Shown: positions 26,838-35,888 of the stretch, piece after piece | Layout: every line of letters starts with the position of its first letter | Numbering within the stretch: the first letter of the stretch is position 1 | Origin: Nocardioidaceae bacterium SCSIO 66511 | Lineage (GTDB): Bacteria > Actinomycetota > Actinomycetes > Propionibacteriales > Nocardioidaceae | Assembly: GCA_023100825.1 (NCBI GenBank) | Contig: CP095846.1 | Location: forward strand, 1,426,001-1,490,000 | Length of the DNA: 64,000 nt | Reading direction: 5' to 3' | Made by a program: the position numbers and the translations under genes | The notes under the pieces: generated by a model | What the model was told of the DNA's origin: nothing | Databases searched by the model: none | The model's input: the letters and a program-made list of their open reading frames with translations, nothing else

Positions 26838-28565
26838 ATGAAGCCGATCGCCCTCTCGCCGGAGCAGCGTACGCAGGCGCTGCAGCGCATGTCTGAGGAA
26901 ACGCTCGACATCCTCGTGATCGGCGGTGGTGTCGTGGGTGCGGGATGCGCCCTCGACGCCGCCACCCGCGGGTTGTCGGTCGGCCTCGTCGAGGCGCGCG
27001 ACTATGCATCCGGTACGTCCAGCCGCTCCAGCAAGCTGATCCACGGCGGATTGCGCTATCTGGAGATGCTCGATTTCCGGTTGGTCGCCGAGGCGTTGCA
27101 AGAGCGCGGTCTGCTGATTCAGACCATCGCGCCACATCTGATCCGGCCGGTGCCGTTCGTCTACCCGCTCAAGGGGCGGGTCTGGGAGCGGCTCTACGCC
27201 GGTTCAGGTGTTGCGTTGTACGACACGCTCGGCCTGCTCTCCGGTCGATCTCGCGGGGTGCCGCACCACCGGCATCTGACCCGGCGAGGTGCACGCAAGC
27301 TCGTGCCGTCGCTACGCAAGGACGCACTGATCGGCGCCTTGCAGTACTACGACGCCCAGGTCGACGACGCTCGGTTCACCATGACCGTCGCACGCACAGC
27401 GGCCGCCTACGGTGCCTCTGTCGCCAGCCGTACGAGGGTCACCGGGCTGCTGCGCGAGGGCGAGCGTGTGACAGGCGCGCGAGTTCTCGACCTGGAGTCC
27501 GGCGCCGAAGTCGAGGTGCATGCCCGCCAGGTCGTCAACGCGACCGGCGTCTGGACCGACGAGACGCAGTCGTTCGCCAACGAGCGTGGGCAGTTCCACG
27601 TACGCGCCAGCAAGGGCATCCATCTCGTCGTGCCACGCGATCGGATCCGCTCCGAGTCCGGGCTGATACTGCGTACGGAGAAATCGGTGTTGTTCGTGAT
27701 TCCGTGGGGCCGCCACTGGATCATCGGCACGACCGACACCGACTGGACCCTGAGCAAGGACCATCCGGCCGCGAGCCAGAGCGATATCGACTACCTGCTG
27801 GAGCACGTCAACACGGTGCTCGAGGTGCCGTTGACTCGGGCCGATGTCGAGGGCGTTTACGCGGGGCTACGGCCATTGCTCGAAGGAGAGTCGGATGCGA
27901 CCTCCAAGCTGTCCCGTGAGCACGCGGTCGCACACAGCGTGCCGGGGCTGGTCGTCATCGCGGGCGGCAAGTTCACGACGTACCGGGTGATGGCCGAGGA
28001 CGCCGTCGACGAGGCAGTGCACGGCCTCTCGCAGGTCCTCGACCGGCGGGTGCCGGACTCGTGCACAGACACCGTTCCGCTGCTGGGCGCCGACGGGTTC
28101 GATGCCTGGTGGAACCAGCGGCACATGCTCTCCCGCAGCAGCGGGCTGCACGAGGCGCGCATCGAGCACCTGCTCGGCCGGTACGGCTCGCTGATCGAGG
28201 AGGTGCTGGCGCTGGTCGCCGAGGACCCGTCCCTCGGTGACCCGATCGCCGGTGCCGACGACTATCTGCGTGCAGAGGTCGTCTATGCGGTGACGCATGA
28301 GGGAGCGCGGCACCTCGACGACGTTCTCACGAGGCGTACGCGCGTCTCCATCGAGACGTTCGACCGCGGTACGAGTGCGGCCGCCGACGTCGCGAAGCTG
28401 ATGGGCGGCGTACTCGGCTGGGACGACGCGCAACGCGACCGTGAACTCGAGCACTACCTCAAGCGGGTCGAGGCCGAGCGCGAGAGTCAGGAGATGCCCG
28501 ACGACGAGACGGCCGACGCCGCGCGGATGGGTGCTCCAGATGTCGTACCCGTCTCGACCAGCTGA
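26838..28565 (+). CDS. glpD: Aerobic glycerol-3-phosphate dehydrogenase
   Basis: 575 residues. FAD motif LVIGGGVVGAGCALDAATRG near residue 32, then SGTSSRSSKLIHGGLRYLE, characteristic of GlpD. The C-terminal domain includes YAVTHEGARHLDDVLTRRTR. It oxidises glycerol-3-phosphate to dihydroxyacetone phosphate and passes electrons to membrane quinone. AAGGAGCAGCAG precedes the ATG. It completes the glycerol operon. Confidence 0.93.
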   Translation: MKPIALSPEQRTQALQRMSEETLDILVIGGGVVGAGCALDAATRGLSVGLVEARDYASGTSSRSSKLIHGGLRYLEMLDFRLVAEALQERGLLIQTIAPHLIRPVPFVYPLKGRVWERLYAGSGVALYDTLGLLSGRSRGVPHHRHLTRRGARKLVPSLRKDALIGALQYYDAQVDDARFTMTVARTAAAYGASVASRTRVTGLLREGERVTGARVLDLESGAEVEVHARQVVNATGVWTDETQSFANERGQFHVRASKGIHLVVPRDRIRSESGLILRTEKSVLFVIPWGRHWIIGTTDTDWTLSKDHPAASQSDIDYLLEHVNTVLEVPLTRADVEGVYAGLRPLLEGESDATSKLSREHAVAHSVPGLVVIAGGKFTTYRVMAEDAVDEAVHGLSQVLDRRVPDSCTDTVPLLGADGFDAWWNQRHMLSRSSGLHEARIEHLLGRYGSLIEEVLALVAEDPSLGDPIAGADDYLRAEVVYAVTHEGARHLDDVLTRRTRVSIETFDRGTSAAADVAKLMGGVLGWDDAQRDRELEHYLKRVEAERESQEMPDDETADAARMGAPDVVPVSTS

Positions 28566-28573
28566 CCGTACGA

Positions 28574-28639
28574 GAAGAGTTCGCGGACTAATCGGTCCTG
28601 CGGGGCCGGCGTAGCAACGAAAAGTCCGCGAACTCTTCA
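28574..28639. terminator. Long inverted repeat after glpD
   Basis: Perfect 16-bp arms GAAGAGTTCGCGGACT (28574-28589) and its complement (28624-28639) with a 34-base loop. It starts 9 bases after the glpD stop and ends 20 bases before the next gene. It has no U-run, so it is not a textbook terminator and may be a repeat element. Confidence 0.55.
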
Positions 28640-28658
28640 CAACGGAACGAGGATCGCG

Positions 28659-29834
28659 ATGCCGAACGCGCCGCACGTGGGCGTACGCGGCACGCTCGCA
28701 CTGGCCGGACTCGCCTTGTCGGCCTTCACGTTCAACACCACGGAGAACCTCCCGGTCGGGCTGCTCGGCCTGATCGCACACGACCTCGACACCTCGCTGT
28801 CGGCGGCCGGATCGCTCGTGGCTGTGTACGGTCTCGTGGTCGCCGTCACCTCGGTGCCGCTGGCGCGACTCGCGCGGCCGTTCCCGCGACGCTACGTGCT
28901 GGCGGCTGTCCTGGGGATCCTCGTTGCCTCGACTGTCGTGTGCGCGACGGCCGACTCCTTCGGAGTGCTGTTTGCGGCGCGCATCGCGACGGCGCTCGCG
29001 CAGGCGTTGTTCTGGGCGGTCATGGCACCGGCCGCGGTCGGAATCTTTCGGCCCGAGGTACGAGGCCGCGTCGTCGGGGTGCTGTTTGCGTGCTGATCGC
29101 TCGCGACGGTGGCTGGCGTTCCGGCCGGCACGTGGTTGGGCCACCAGGCAGATTGGAGTACGCCGTTCATCGCCCTCGCCTGTCTCGGCCTGGTCGCGTT
29201 GGTGCTGGTCGCCGGGTGCCTGCCGACGACGCGACCTGGCTCATCGCATGCCGATGTCGGCGCGAACCCGGACGCACGCGCGTACGTCATCGTGCTCGCC
29301 ACGACCGCGCTTGCAGCGACCGGTGCGTTCGCGGCGTTCACCTATATCGCGCCGTTCCTTCGCGGCGTCGCGGGTTTCGGCGCCGGCGGCGTGAGCGCCA
29401 TGTTGACCGTGTTCGGGATCGGCGGCCTGACCGGCGTACTGCTGGTCGGCGCGGTCGCCGATCGCCATCCGCGCTTGGTAGTTGCGATTCCGGTGACTGG
29501 CCAGGCCGTCGCCCTGGCGATGCTCACGGCCTTCGGCGCGAGCCCCGTCGCGGCGGTGGTGGGCGTACTCGTGCTCGGGCTCACTGCAGCGCCGGTGTTC
29601 GCGGCGACGCAGGGGCGGATCATGCACGTGGCTCCGCGTGGCACGGACACGGCGTCCGCGGCGAACTCCGCGGCCTTCAACCTCGGCATCGCCGCCGGCG
29701 GTGCGTGCGGCGGAGTCGTACTCGCTCTAGCCTCCGTCCGATCGACGTTCCTGCTCGGTACGGTGATCAGCGCGGTCGCGACCGTTCTCGTCTGGTCCGA
29801 GCGGCGCTTCGGTCGTACGCCTGTCGCCGCCTGA
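28659..29834 (+). pseudogene. MFS drug/sugar exporter interrupted by an in-frame TGA
   Basis: The two open segments, 28659-29096 and 29109-29834, are in the same frame. Together they read as one ~391-residue AraJ/YdhP-type MFS transporter with about 12 helices. The motif-A-like loop LARLARPFPRRYV lies between early helices. A single TGA at 29094-29096 interrupts it where the family would read ...VLFAxGSLATVAGVPAGTWLG. No frameshift is involved. A GTG at 29109 could restart translation, but half a transporter would remain. A recent nonsense mutation or sequencing error are both possible. Confidence 0.8.
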
Positions 29835-29890
29835 GCTCGGTGTCGGACCCAAGCGGAACGCATCAGGCACCCGAACGGCCGGGAAAGGGA

Positions 29891-29922
29891 ACAGCCCCGG
29901 AACACAGCGGCTCCGGGGCTGT
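29891..29922 (+). terminator. Hairpin after the MFS gene
   Basis: 10-bp perfect stem ACAGCCCCGG (29891-29900) with CCGGGGCTGT (29913-29922), 12-base loop, followed by TCTCGT. It is between the MFS gene and the opposing tRNA-His. Confidence 0.6.
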
Positions 29923-29926
29923 CTCG

Positions 29927-30003
29927 TGGGGTGAGTGACGGGGCTTGAACCCGCGACCCTCGGCACCACAAGCCGATGCTCTACCAGCTGAGCTACACCC
30001 ACC
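29927..30003 (-). tRNA. tRNA-His(GTG), CCA encoded
   Basis: The reverse strand folds as a full tRNA: 5' GGTGGGTG including the extra G-1 paired with C73, anticodon loop TTGTGGT, T arm CGGGTTCAAGCCCCG, and CCA at 29927-29929. The G-1:C73 pair is the histidine identity element. Confidence 0.93.
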
Positions 30004-30050
30004 ACGCGCACACGGCGTACACCGCATGCGGCCTGAGAAAGTGTAGCCGG

Positions 30051-30668
30051 TCAGTCGGACGGTGTGCCGCGCAGGGACCCACCGTGTTCGGCGGCGAGAG
30101 CGCGTGCCGTCTCGGTGTCCGGACCGGGTTGAGGTACGAAGACCGCCGCGCGGTAGTAGCGCAGCTCCTCGATGCTCTCCTGGATGTCGGCCAGCGCACG
30201 GTGGTTGCCGGACTTGTCGGGCGCCGCGAAGTACGCGCGGGGATACCAGCGCCGCGACAGCTCCTTGATCGACGACACGTCGACGATCCGGTAGTGCAGG
30301 TACGCCTCGAGCTCGGGAGTGTCACGGACCAAGAACGCGCGGTCCGTGCCGACGGAGTTACCGGCGAGCGGCGCCTTGCCCGGCTCGGGGACGTGCTCAC
30401 GTACGTAACTGAGGACTGTGTTCTGGGCCTCGGCCAGGGTCATGCCCCCGTCGAGCTCCTCGAGCAGCCCGGAGTCGGTGTGCATCTTCGTGACGAAGTC
30501 GTTCATCTGCGCGAGCGCGGCCTCGGGAGGCTTGATGACGACGTCGACGCCCTCACCGAGCACGTTGAGCTCGAAGTCGGTCACGAGGGCCGCGACCTCG
30601 ATCAGCGCGTCGTGCTCCATGTCGAGCCCGGTCATCTCGCAGTCGATCCACACCAGCTTGTCATTCAC
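30051..30668 (-). CDS. orn: Oligoribonuclease
   Basis: A 205-residue DEDDh exonuclease. [11 protein letters not shown] gives the first Asp/Glu, [12 protein letters not shown] the second Asp, and [18 protein letters not shown] the final His/Asp. Orn degrades 2-5-nucleotide RNAs, including pGpG from cyclic-di-GMP turnover, to mononucleotides. Length and motifs are normal for the family. A small membrane protein gene lies 12 bp upstream on the same strand. Confidence 0.96.
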   Translation of the reverse strand: MNDKLVWIDCEMTGLDMEHDALIEVAALVTDFELNVLGEGVDVVIKPPEAALAQMNDFVTKMHTDSGLLEELDGGMTLAEAQNTVLSYVREHVPEPGKAPLAGNSVGTDRAFLVRDTPELEAYLHYRIVDVSSIKELSRRWYPRAYFAAPDKSGNHRALADIQESIEELRYYRAAVFVPQPGPDTETARALAAEHGGSLRGTPSD

Positions 30669-30679
30669 GGCCAGCCACC

Positions 30680-30940
30680 CTAACCTCTGTCGCGCTGATC
30701 TGCGGAATCGTCACCAGACCGTTGCGGAGTCGGCGGTCGCATCAGACCGCTGCGGTCGAGTACGTACACGATCAGCACGATCAGCAGCAGTCCGGCACAC
30801 GCCGCGACCGTCGACACGATCGGGGCACCGGCATAGATCAGGAGTGCGGCGGCGAGTGCCAGCGCGGGTAGGCTCCACACAACCAACGTTCGCAGGGCGC
30901 TCACGGGGCGAGCGGCGCGTCGCCGACCTGACCGAGACAT
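30680..30940 (-). CDS. Small two-helix membrane protein
   Basis: 86 residues: a basic N-terminus ([12 protein letters not shown]), two hydrophobic segments ([20 protein letters not shown] and [20 protein letters not shown]) and a polar C-terminus. It lies just upstream of orn on the same strand. No family recognised. Confidence 0.6.
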   Translation of the reverse strand: MSRSGRRRAARPVSALRTLVVWSLPALALAAALLIYAGAPIVSTVAACAGLLLIVLIVYVLDRSGLMRPPTPQRSGDDSADQRDRG

Positions 30941-31007
30941 CCGTACTCCCCGCTATCGTGGCCGGACCCAAGCGTAGTGGTTAGCAGCGGTGGAGAGGGC
31001 GAAGATC

Positions 31008-31763
31008 GTGAGTAGCACAGGGCCGGACCGGCGCGCCCGCGCCGAGCGGATGCGCAAGGACCGCGAGCGTGCCGGGCGTCGCCGACGCAATCGCATCACG
31101 GCCGCGATCGTCGCCGCCGTGGTCATCCTGGTCGGTGTCGCCGCGGTTGCGATCGGCTCGGCGTCCGACGACGACTCGCCTTCGGAATGGGAGGGATTCC
31201 CGGCCGACGGCATCGTGTACGACCAGAAGGCGGCGACGGGGGAGTCGTCGAACGACAGTCCGGTCGGTGTCGTCGTGTACGAAGACTTCCAATGCCCGCA
31301 TTGTGCGGCGTTCGAGATGGAGACGCGCGAGCTGGTGTCCGACTACGTCGAGGACGGCACGATCAGGGTTGCGTACGAGCCCCTGAACTACATCGACCAG
31401 GGCATGGGCGGCTCGACGGAGTACTCGATGCGGGCCGCGAACGCAGCAACGTGCGTGTACGACGAGGGCGGCGGCCAGGCGTTCCAGGACTTCTCGGAGC
31501 TGTTGTTCGACAACCAGAAGGCCGAGGGCACGGCGGGCTTCAACGATCAGGAGCTCACGGCGTACGCCGATGAGGCCGGTGTCGACGACCTGGGTTCGTG
31601 CCTGGTCGAGTTGCCGCATCAGAAGGAGATCGAGAAGCGTACGCGCGACTTCGCGACGTCCGAGGTCGGCGAGAACGGCACGCCGGCCGTCGTCGTCGAC
31701 GGCGAGCGACTGCCGAGCCCGAGTGCGGACGCGCTCCGCGAGGCGATCGAGGACGCCGCGTAG
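31008..31763 (+). CDS. DsbA-family membrane-anchored thioredoxin, paralogue 1
   Basis: About 251 residues. The N-terminus is strongly basic (GPDRRARAERMRKDRERA), then one membrane helix (ITAAIVAAVVILVGVAAVAIG), then an extracytoplasmic thioredoxin fold with YEDFQCPHCAAFE (active-site CPHC) and the cis-Pro region NGTPAVVVDGERL. It should introduce or isomerise disulfides outside the membrane. The GTG at 31008 after GGAGAGG matches the paralogue N-terminus. GTG 30990 is an alternative. Confidence 0.88.
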   Translation: MSSTGPDRRARAERMRKDRERAGRRRRNRITAAIVAAVVILVGVAAVAIGSASDDDSPSEWEGFPADGIVYDQKAATGESSNDSPVGVVVYEDFQCPHCAAFEMETRELVSDYVEDGTIRVAYEPLNYIDQGMGGSTEYSMRAANAATCVYDEGGGQAFQDFSELLFDNQKAEGTAGFNDQELTAYADEAGVDDLGSCLVELPHQKEIEKRTRDFATSEVGENGTPAVVVDGERLPSPSADALREAIEDAA

Positions 31764-31961
31764 AGCCGCGCCCGGGTGGGCGCACACCCATCTGTTGTGG
31801 TCGCGTGACCTGATCCCGGTATCGTGGGGCGCGGTCGCGCGCGCTCGACCGGATGGAACCAACGATCGGTGCCGCGCGTTGGCCGGAAGAACCCTGCCAC
31901 GCACGTACGTAGTGCTCGACGCGGCCCGACGACACGGTCGCGTCCGACGAGAGAGTGAAAC

Positions 31962-32762
31962 TTGAGCAGTAAGAACGAGCGCCCCGATCGCCGCGCCCGC
32001 GCCGAGCAGATGCGTAAGGAGCGTGAGCGCGCCGCCAAGCGTCGCCGTAACGGCATCACGGTCGGCATCGTCGTGGTGGTCGTCGTACTCATCGCCGCAG
32101 CCGGGTTCGGCATCTACCAGGCCACCGACGACAACGCCGCCGCCGGATCGACGCCGAGCGGTGCGACCGAGGATGGCGGGTTCGTGGTCGACCAGAAGAC
32201 CCTGACCGGTGAGTCGTCGTCGGACAAGCAGCCGGTCGACGTCGTGATCTACGAGGACTTCCAGTGCCCCGGCTGTCGTGCCTTCGAAACATCGACGCGC
32301 ACGGTCGTCGACCAACTCATCAAGAACGGCACGATCGAGGTCGAGTACCGCCCGCTCGACTTCATCGACCAGAACATGGGCGGTCAGACCGAGTACTCGA
32401 TCAAGTCCGCCAACGCGGCCGTCTGCGTGTACGAGGAGGCCGGCGCGAAGGCGTTCTACGAGCTGCACAAGCCGCTTTTCGACAACCAGATGGAAGAAGG
32501 CGGCCCGGGCTTCACCGACCAGCAGTACAAGGACTTCGCCAGCGACGTCGGTGCCGACGGCGTCAGCTCGTGCATCTCGGACCGGCCGTACGCCGACTTC
32601 ATCCAGGACACGACACGGGCGTTCGCCAAGGAGGGCTACAACAGCACTCCGACGATCCTGATCAACGGCGAGGAGCTGGAGGGCCAGACCAAGGACGGTC
32701 AGTCGCTGCTGCCGACCGCACAGGAGTTCCAGACCGCCGTCGAGAAGGCGGCGAACTCCTGA
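31962..32762 (+). CDS. DsbA-family membrane-anchored thioredoxin, paralogue 2
   Basis: 266 residues, same plan as the upstream paralogue: basic leader (ERPDRRARAEQMRKERERA), a single helix (ITVGIVVVVVVLIAAAGFGIY), and a thioredoxin domain with YEDFQCPGCRAFE (CPGC) and the cis-Pro loop YNSTPTILINGEEL. The start is TTG after GAGAG. It once lay directly before tRNA-Arg and the third paralogue, which the island now separates by 28 kb. Confidence 0.88.
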   Translation: MSSKNERPDRRARAEQMRKERERAAKRRRNGITVGIVVVVVVLIAAAGFGIYQATDDNAAAGSTPSGATEDGGFVVDQKTLTGESSSDKQPVDVVIYEDFQCPGCRAFETSTRTVVDQLIKNGTIEVEYRPLDFIDQNMGGQTEYSIKSANAAVCVYEEAGAKAFYELHKPLFDNQMEEGGPGFTDQQYKDFASDVGADGVSSCISDRPYADFIQDTTRAFAKEGYNSTPTILINGEELEGQTKDGQSLLPTAQEFQTAVEKAANS

Positions 32763-32793
32763 GCCGACGCGGCGAATAGCCTGGACCTGCGCG

Positions 32794-32836
32794 GCGCGCC
32801 CGGCAGGACTCGAACCTGCGACCGGTGGATTAGAAG
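32794..32836. repeat. attL: tRNA-Arg 3' fragment
   Basis: 43 bp matching 60415-60457 except for one base (C at 32810, T in the tRNA). It spans the acceptor 3' strand, T arm and part of the anticodon arm, then diverges. It is not a functional tRNA. Confidence 0.92.
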
Positions 32837-32928
32837 AGCCCCACTCCGCGCAACATGCCCGCGATTTCAGGTCCAGAAGTGGCGTGTTCGCCGCCATAGC
32901 CCGCACCACGAGCACCAGTTGACTCCAT

Positions 32929-32952
32929 TTTCGCACCACGTTTGATCCCACG
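32929..32952. promoter_or_regulatory. Candidate integrase arm-type site, left end
   Basis: This 24-bp sequence, TTTCGCACCACG followed by TTTGATCCCACG, matches 60329-60352 at 22 of 24 positions in the same orientation. It lies 93 bp inside attL. Confidence 0.6.
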
Positions 32953-33107
32953 CGCCGAGTGCGCCTGTGCTCCTCGTGGCGTCGCGCGCATTGACAGTCG
33001 GCGGCAGACGCCTTGTGCCCCGCTGACGTTGAAGTGGTGGTCGTGGCGTCTGGACATACATGGCGTTGCTCAAGCGCTTGGCGGTGCGCTGTGGCTCCCC
33101 GGGATGT

Positions 33108-33824
33108 TCAGTCTGCATCGATGAAGCGGAGAGCGGCGTCGAGCCTGGGGATAGCGGTCAAAGTGGCGATGTAGTCAGTGTTCAGGTCGATAAGTGTTGG
33201 TAGTGCTTTGGCTAGCCAGTCGCGAAGATAGTTCGCCCACTCCTCGCGCTTCTCATCGTGGAAGGTCCAGCCTTGGTCGTCGGCGGTTTCGACCAATGCA
33301 TACAGCGTGCTGAGGCGTCCATCAGCGATTGGGGCCGGTCCGCCGTCATCGGCTACTCGAGCGGCCCAGAGACGGTGACGGCCGTTCGCGATGCCGATCT
33401 CCAATCGTTGCGTCACATCGATCTCGGGCATCGGGCCAGGTTCGATGAGTCGGCGCCACCAAGATCGTGGCCGTTCGCCACCGTCGGACTGGGCCTTCGT
33501 GGCGTAGTTCCGCACCTGGGCGCCGAATCGAACGTTAAGCGGGATGTCGTGGACCCAGGAACGGACGATGGCTGCTTCGGCCTCGGTGAGGTCGGCATCT
33601 ATACGGACGTCTCGGGAGGTGTGCCACTCGGCGGTCTCGGGTACGTACGCGGCAGCGCTAACGGCAGCGCGTACAGCAGCGATGATGAGTGGCCACCGGT
33701 GGTCTTCGTGCAGGTAGCCACGGGAACGGCCGTCGTCGACGTCCGGATCTCTCACCTGAGGGTTCAACGAGGCCGGGAACCACACCCACGCCTGCGGCCA
33801 ATGAACCGTCACGTCAAGAGTCAT
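33108..33824 (-). CDS. Hypothetical protein
   Basis: 238 residues. The N-terminal part has VTVHWPQAWVWFPASL and the middle part EIGIANGRHRLWAARV, a loop that resembles the NGxHRxxA turn of ParB/Srx-like domains. The C-terminal third is Trp-rich and helical (EEWANYLRDWLAKALPTLIDL). The ATG is preceded by a strong TTGGAGG, so it is a real gene. It is the first gene inside the island. No function assigned. Confidence 0.6.
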   Translation of the reverse strand: MTLDVTVHWPQAWVWFPASLNPQVRDPDVDDGRSRGYLHEDHRWPLIIAAVRAAVSAAAYVPETAEWHTSRDVRIDADLTEAEAAIVRSWVHDIPLNVRFGAQVRNYATKAQSDGGERPRSWWRRLIEPGPMPEIDVTQRLEIGIANGRHRLWAARVADDGGPAPIADGRLSTLYALVETADDQGWTFHDEKREEWANYLRDWLAKALPTLIDLNTDYIATLTAIPRLDAALRFIDAD

Positions 33825-34192
33825 TAGCTAGCCTCCAAGGTTGGTCGTGCTCCGCCGTGCACGAATCCTCCCCGCAGGTGCGGACACTGCGCGCGGAACA
33901 TCAACGAGACACCCCTTGGCTCTCAACAGCCGCTCGGCGCGCGGTCACGCGTACGCCGGACCTGACGCCGTCACGGGAGATTCCGAGGGCAGGAGAGGCC
34001 AACGGCTGGACGGTCTCCGAGCGCGGCCGCGCTCGGCCGAGATCCGCGACGCATACTCCGCTGCGCACTGAGCCAGAAGGCACGTTTCATTGGAACAGCG
34101 TGCATCCCAGTTGATAGGGCAGGCTTGTCGCTCGCACACGAAGCACCACTGGCAGTTGCTCCCGTCGTGCGATACTATCGACCTGCGGTAGT
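33825..34192. other. Intergenic region before higB
   Basis: No convincing gene in about 370 bp. The only structure recognised is the palindrome at the extreme right, described separately. Confidence 0.5.
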
Positions 34193-34194
34193 AT
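34172..34194 (+). promoter_or_regulatory. higBA operator/promoter palindrome
   Basis: ATACTA (34172-34177) is mirrored by TAGTAT (34189-34194). The left arm also supplies a -10-like TACTAT, and the right arm runs into the start codon. HigA antitoxins normally repress their own operon at such palindromes. Confidence 0.55.
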
Positions 34195-34483
34195 GGTTTG
34201 TGTGATTCGGTCGTTCGCGGACAAGCAGACTCAGAAGGTCTGGGAGCGCGCACACGTTCGCCGGCTCGGGCGTGACGTGCAGCGGGCAGCGCAAAAGAAG
34301 CTGCGCCTGCTGAACGCGGCCGGCTCGATCAACGACCTACGTGTGCCGCCGGGCAACCGCCTGGAGAAGCTAGCCGGCGACCGCGACGGGCAACACTCCA
34401 TCCGCGTCAACGACCAATACCGGATCTGCTTCGTCTGGACCGAGAGCGGCCCCGATCAGGTCGAGATCACGGACTACCACTGA
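34193..34483 (+). CDS. higB: HigB-type RelE-superfamily toxin
   Basis: 96 residues. IRSFADKQTQKVWE and the C-terminal NDQYRICFVWTESGPDQVEITDYH are characteristic of HigB mRNA interferases, which cleave ribosome-bound transcripts. Toxin before antitoxin is the HigBA order. The ATG sits inside the palindrome, so translation may be nearly leaderless. GTG at 34202 is an alternative start that gives VIRSF. Confidence 0.9.
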   Translation: MVCVIRSFADKQTQKVWERAHVRRLGRDVQRAAQKKLRLLNAAGSINDLRVPPGNRLEKLAGDRDGQHSIRVNDQYRICFVWTESGPDQVEITDYH

Positions 34484-34497
34484 GAGGAGATAACGCG

Positions 34498-34797
34498 ATG
34501 GCCACGACAGCACACGCACCCATCACGCCCGGCGAGATCCTCCAGACCGAGTTTCTGGAGCCGCTGGGTATCACCCCGTACCGCCTAGCGCAGGCCACTG
34601 GCCTGACCCAGACCCGGATCTCGGAGGTGATCCACGGCAAGCGCCGCATCACCCCTGACACTGCCCTGCGCCTCTCCAAGGCGCTCGGCCTGTCGGAGCG
34701 GTTCTGGCTCAACGTCCAGCTCGACTACGACCTTGAAGTCGAGCACGACCGACACGCCTCCGCTCTCGATGACGTGGAAAGACTCGTACCCGCCTGA
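34498..34797 (+). CDS. higA: HigA-type XRE antitoxin
   Basis: 99 residues: ITPGEILQTEFLEPLGITPY leads into the helix-turn-helix YRLAQATGLTQTRISEVIHG, then GLSERFWLNVQLDYDLE, the VapI/HigA signature. It neutralises HigB and represses the operon. GAGAGGAGA precedes the ATG, 14 bases after the toxin stop. The pair likely stabilises the island. Confidence 0.93.
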   Translation: MATTAHAPITPGEILQTEFLEPLGITPYRLAQATGLTQTRISEVIHGKRRITPDTALRLSKALGLSERFWLNVQLDYDLEVEHDRHASALDDVERLVPA

Positions 34798-34934
34798 GCG
34801 GCTGCCACCTCGCAGGAACACATGTGCCCTTAGACCGCGACGCCGCGGTCGTGCGGGTGGGTGAACGAGCACCCGAACGACGCACGGTCTCGCTCACCGG
34901 CGAGCTGAACCGTCACGGGTTTCGGACCGGTCGG

Positions 34935-35888
34935 TTATGTGTGGGCTGGCTCCGGTTGGAGCACTGGTAGGAGCCGATCGTAGTGGGCTTGTTCGTACTC
35001 GATCGGCGGGAGGTAGGTCAGGCTGGAGTGCAGACGATCGTGGTTGTACCAGTCGACCCATTCGGCGGTCAGGTACTCGGCCTCGGCGAGGGTCTTGATC
35101 GGCCCGTCGGGCTTGATGCACTCGTTCTTGTAGAGGCCGTTGATCGATTCCATCAGCGCATTGTCGTAACTGTCGCCGACGCTGCCTGTAGATGGCAGAA
35201 TCCCGTTGTTTGCAAGGGATTCGCCGAACCGGACCGATGTGTATTGACTGCCCTTGTCGTTGTGATGGATCAGCCCGTCGGCGATCGGATGGCCCTGGTC
35301 ACGCTGCCAGACCGCCATCGACAGGGCGTCACGAACCAGCCGGTCGGTCATCGTCGCCGCGACCGCCCAGCCGACGATCCGTTGGGAGAACACATCGACG
35401 ACGAAGGCCGTGTAACACCAGCCCGACCAGGTCGAAACGTAGGTCATATCGGCGATCCAGCACTGGTCGGGCACCGCGGCGGTGAAGTTCCGCTGCACCA
35501 GGTCGGTGGCCGGTTCGCGACCCTCGTCGCGGATCGTGGTGCGTTTCTGCTTTCCTCGACGCAATCCGACCAGGCCTTCCTGGCGCATCAACCGGTCGAC
35601 CTGGCAGAACGACACCCGCTGGCCCTGCCGGCGCAGCCAGCGGGTCATCTTGCGCCGTCCGTAGAACCGCTCCCGCGGCAACCGGCCGGTCACCGGATCC
35701 TGCCGCCGGGTGGCCAGTAGCGCCTCCACGACGACCGCATCCTCGACGGCTCGGTCGCTTGCCGGGCGAGTCCGTGCCTTACGATAGGCACGCTCGGTGA
35801 AGGCCACGCCGAGCTGCTGTAAAACCTTGCAGACAAGGAAGATCCGGTGACCGCATCGACGCTGGGCATCGATGAACTCGACGATCAT
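34935..35888 (-). CDS. IS3-family transposase OrfB (DDE integrase core)
   Basis: 317 residues. The rve core is seen in CWIADMTYVSTWSGW (first Asp), GLIHHNDKGSQYTS (second Asp) and NALMESINGLYKNE (Glu). The HTH_21 region ERFYGRRKMTRWLRRQGQ precedes it. It catalyses strand transfer, usually as an OrfAB fusion made by frameshifting. Its start overlaps the OrfA stop by ATGA. Confidence 0.93.
   Translation of the reverse strand: MIVEFIDAQRRCGHRIFLVCKVLQQLGVAFTERAYRKARTRPASDRAVEDAVVVEALLATRRQDPVTGRLPRERFYGRRKMTRWLRRQGQRVSFCQVDRLMRQEGLVGLRRGKQKRTTIRDEGREPATDLVQRNFTAAVPDQCWIADMTYVSTWSGWCYTAFVVDVFSQRIVGWAVAATMTDRLVRDALSMAVWQRDQGHPIADGLIHHNDKGSQYTSVRFGESLANNGILPSTGSVGDSYDNALMESINGLYKNECIKPDGPIKTLAEAEYLTAEWVDWYNHDRLHSSLTYLPPIEYEQAHYDRLLPVLQPEPAHT

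Noticed and set aside
25263-27137. 624-residue open frame antisense to glpK/glpD
   Set aside because: Shadow of two clearly identified genes in high-GC DNA. No domain or ribosome binding site.
29094-29096. Selenocysteine or programmed readthrough at the TGA in the MFS gene
   Set aside because: MFS transporters have no selenocysteine at this position, and no convincing SECIS-like hairpin follows directly. A nonsense mutation or sequencing error is simpler.
32794-32836. A second functional tRNA-Arg gene
   Set aside because: Only the 3' part is present. Sequence beyond the anticodon arm diverges, so it is an att repeat.
30981-32951. 656-residue open frame antisense to the two DsbA-like genes
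   Set aside because: Arg/Leu/Val-rich shadow frame that crosses the tRNA-Arg fragment. The sense strand has full thioredoxin domains.
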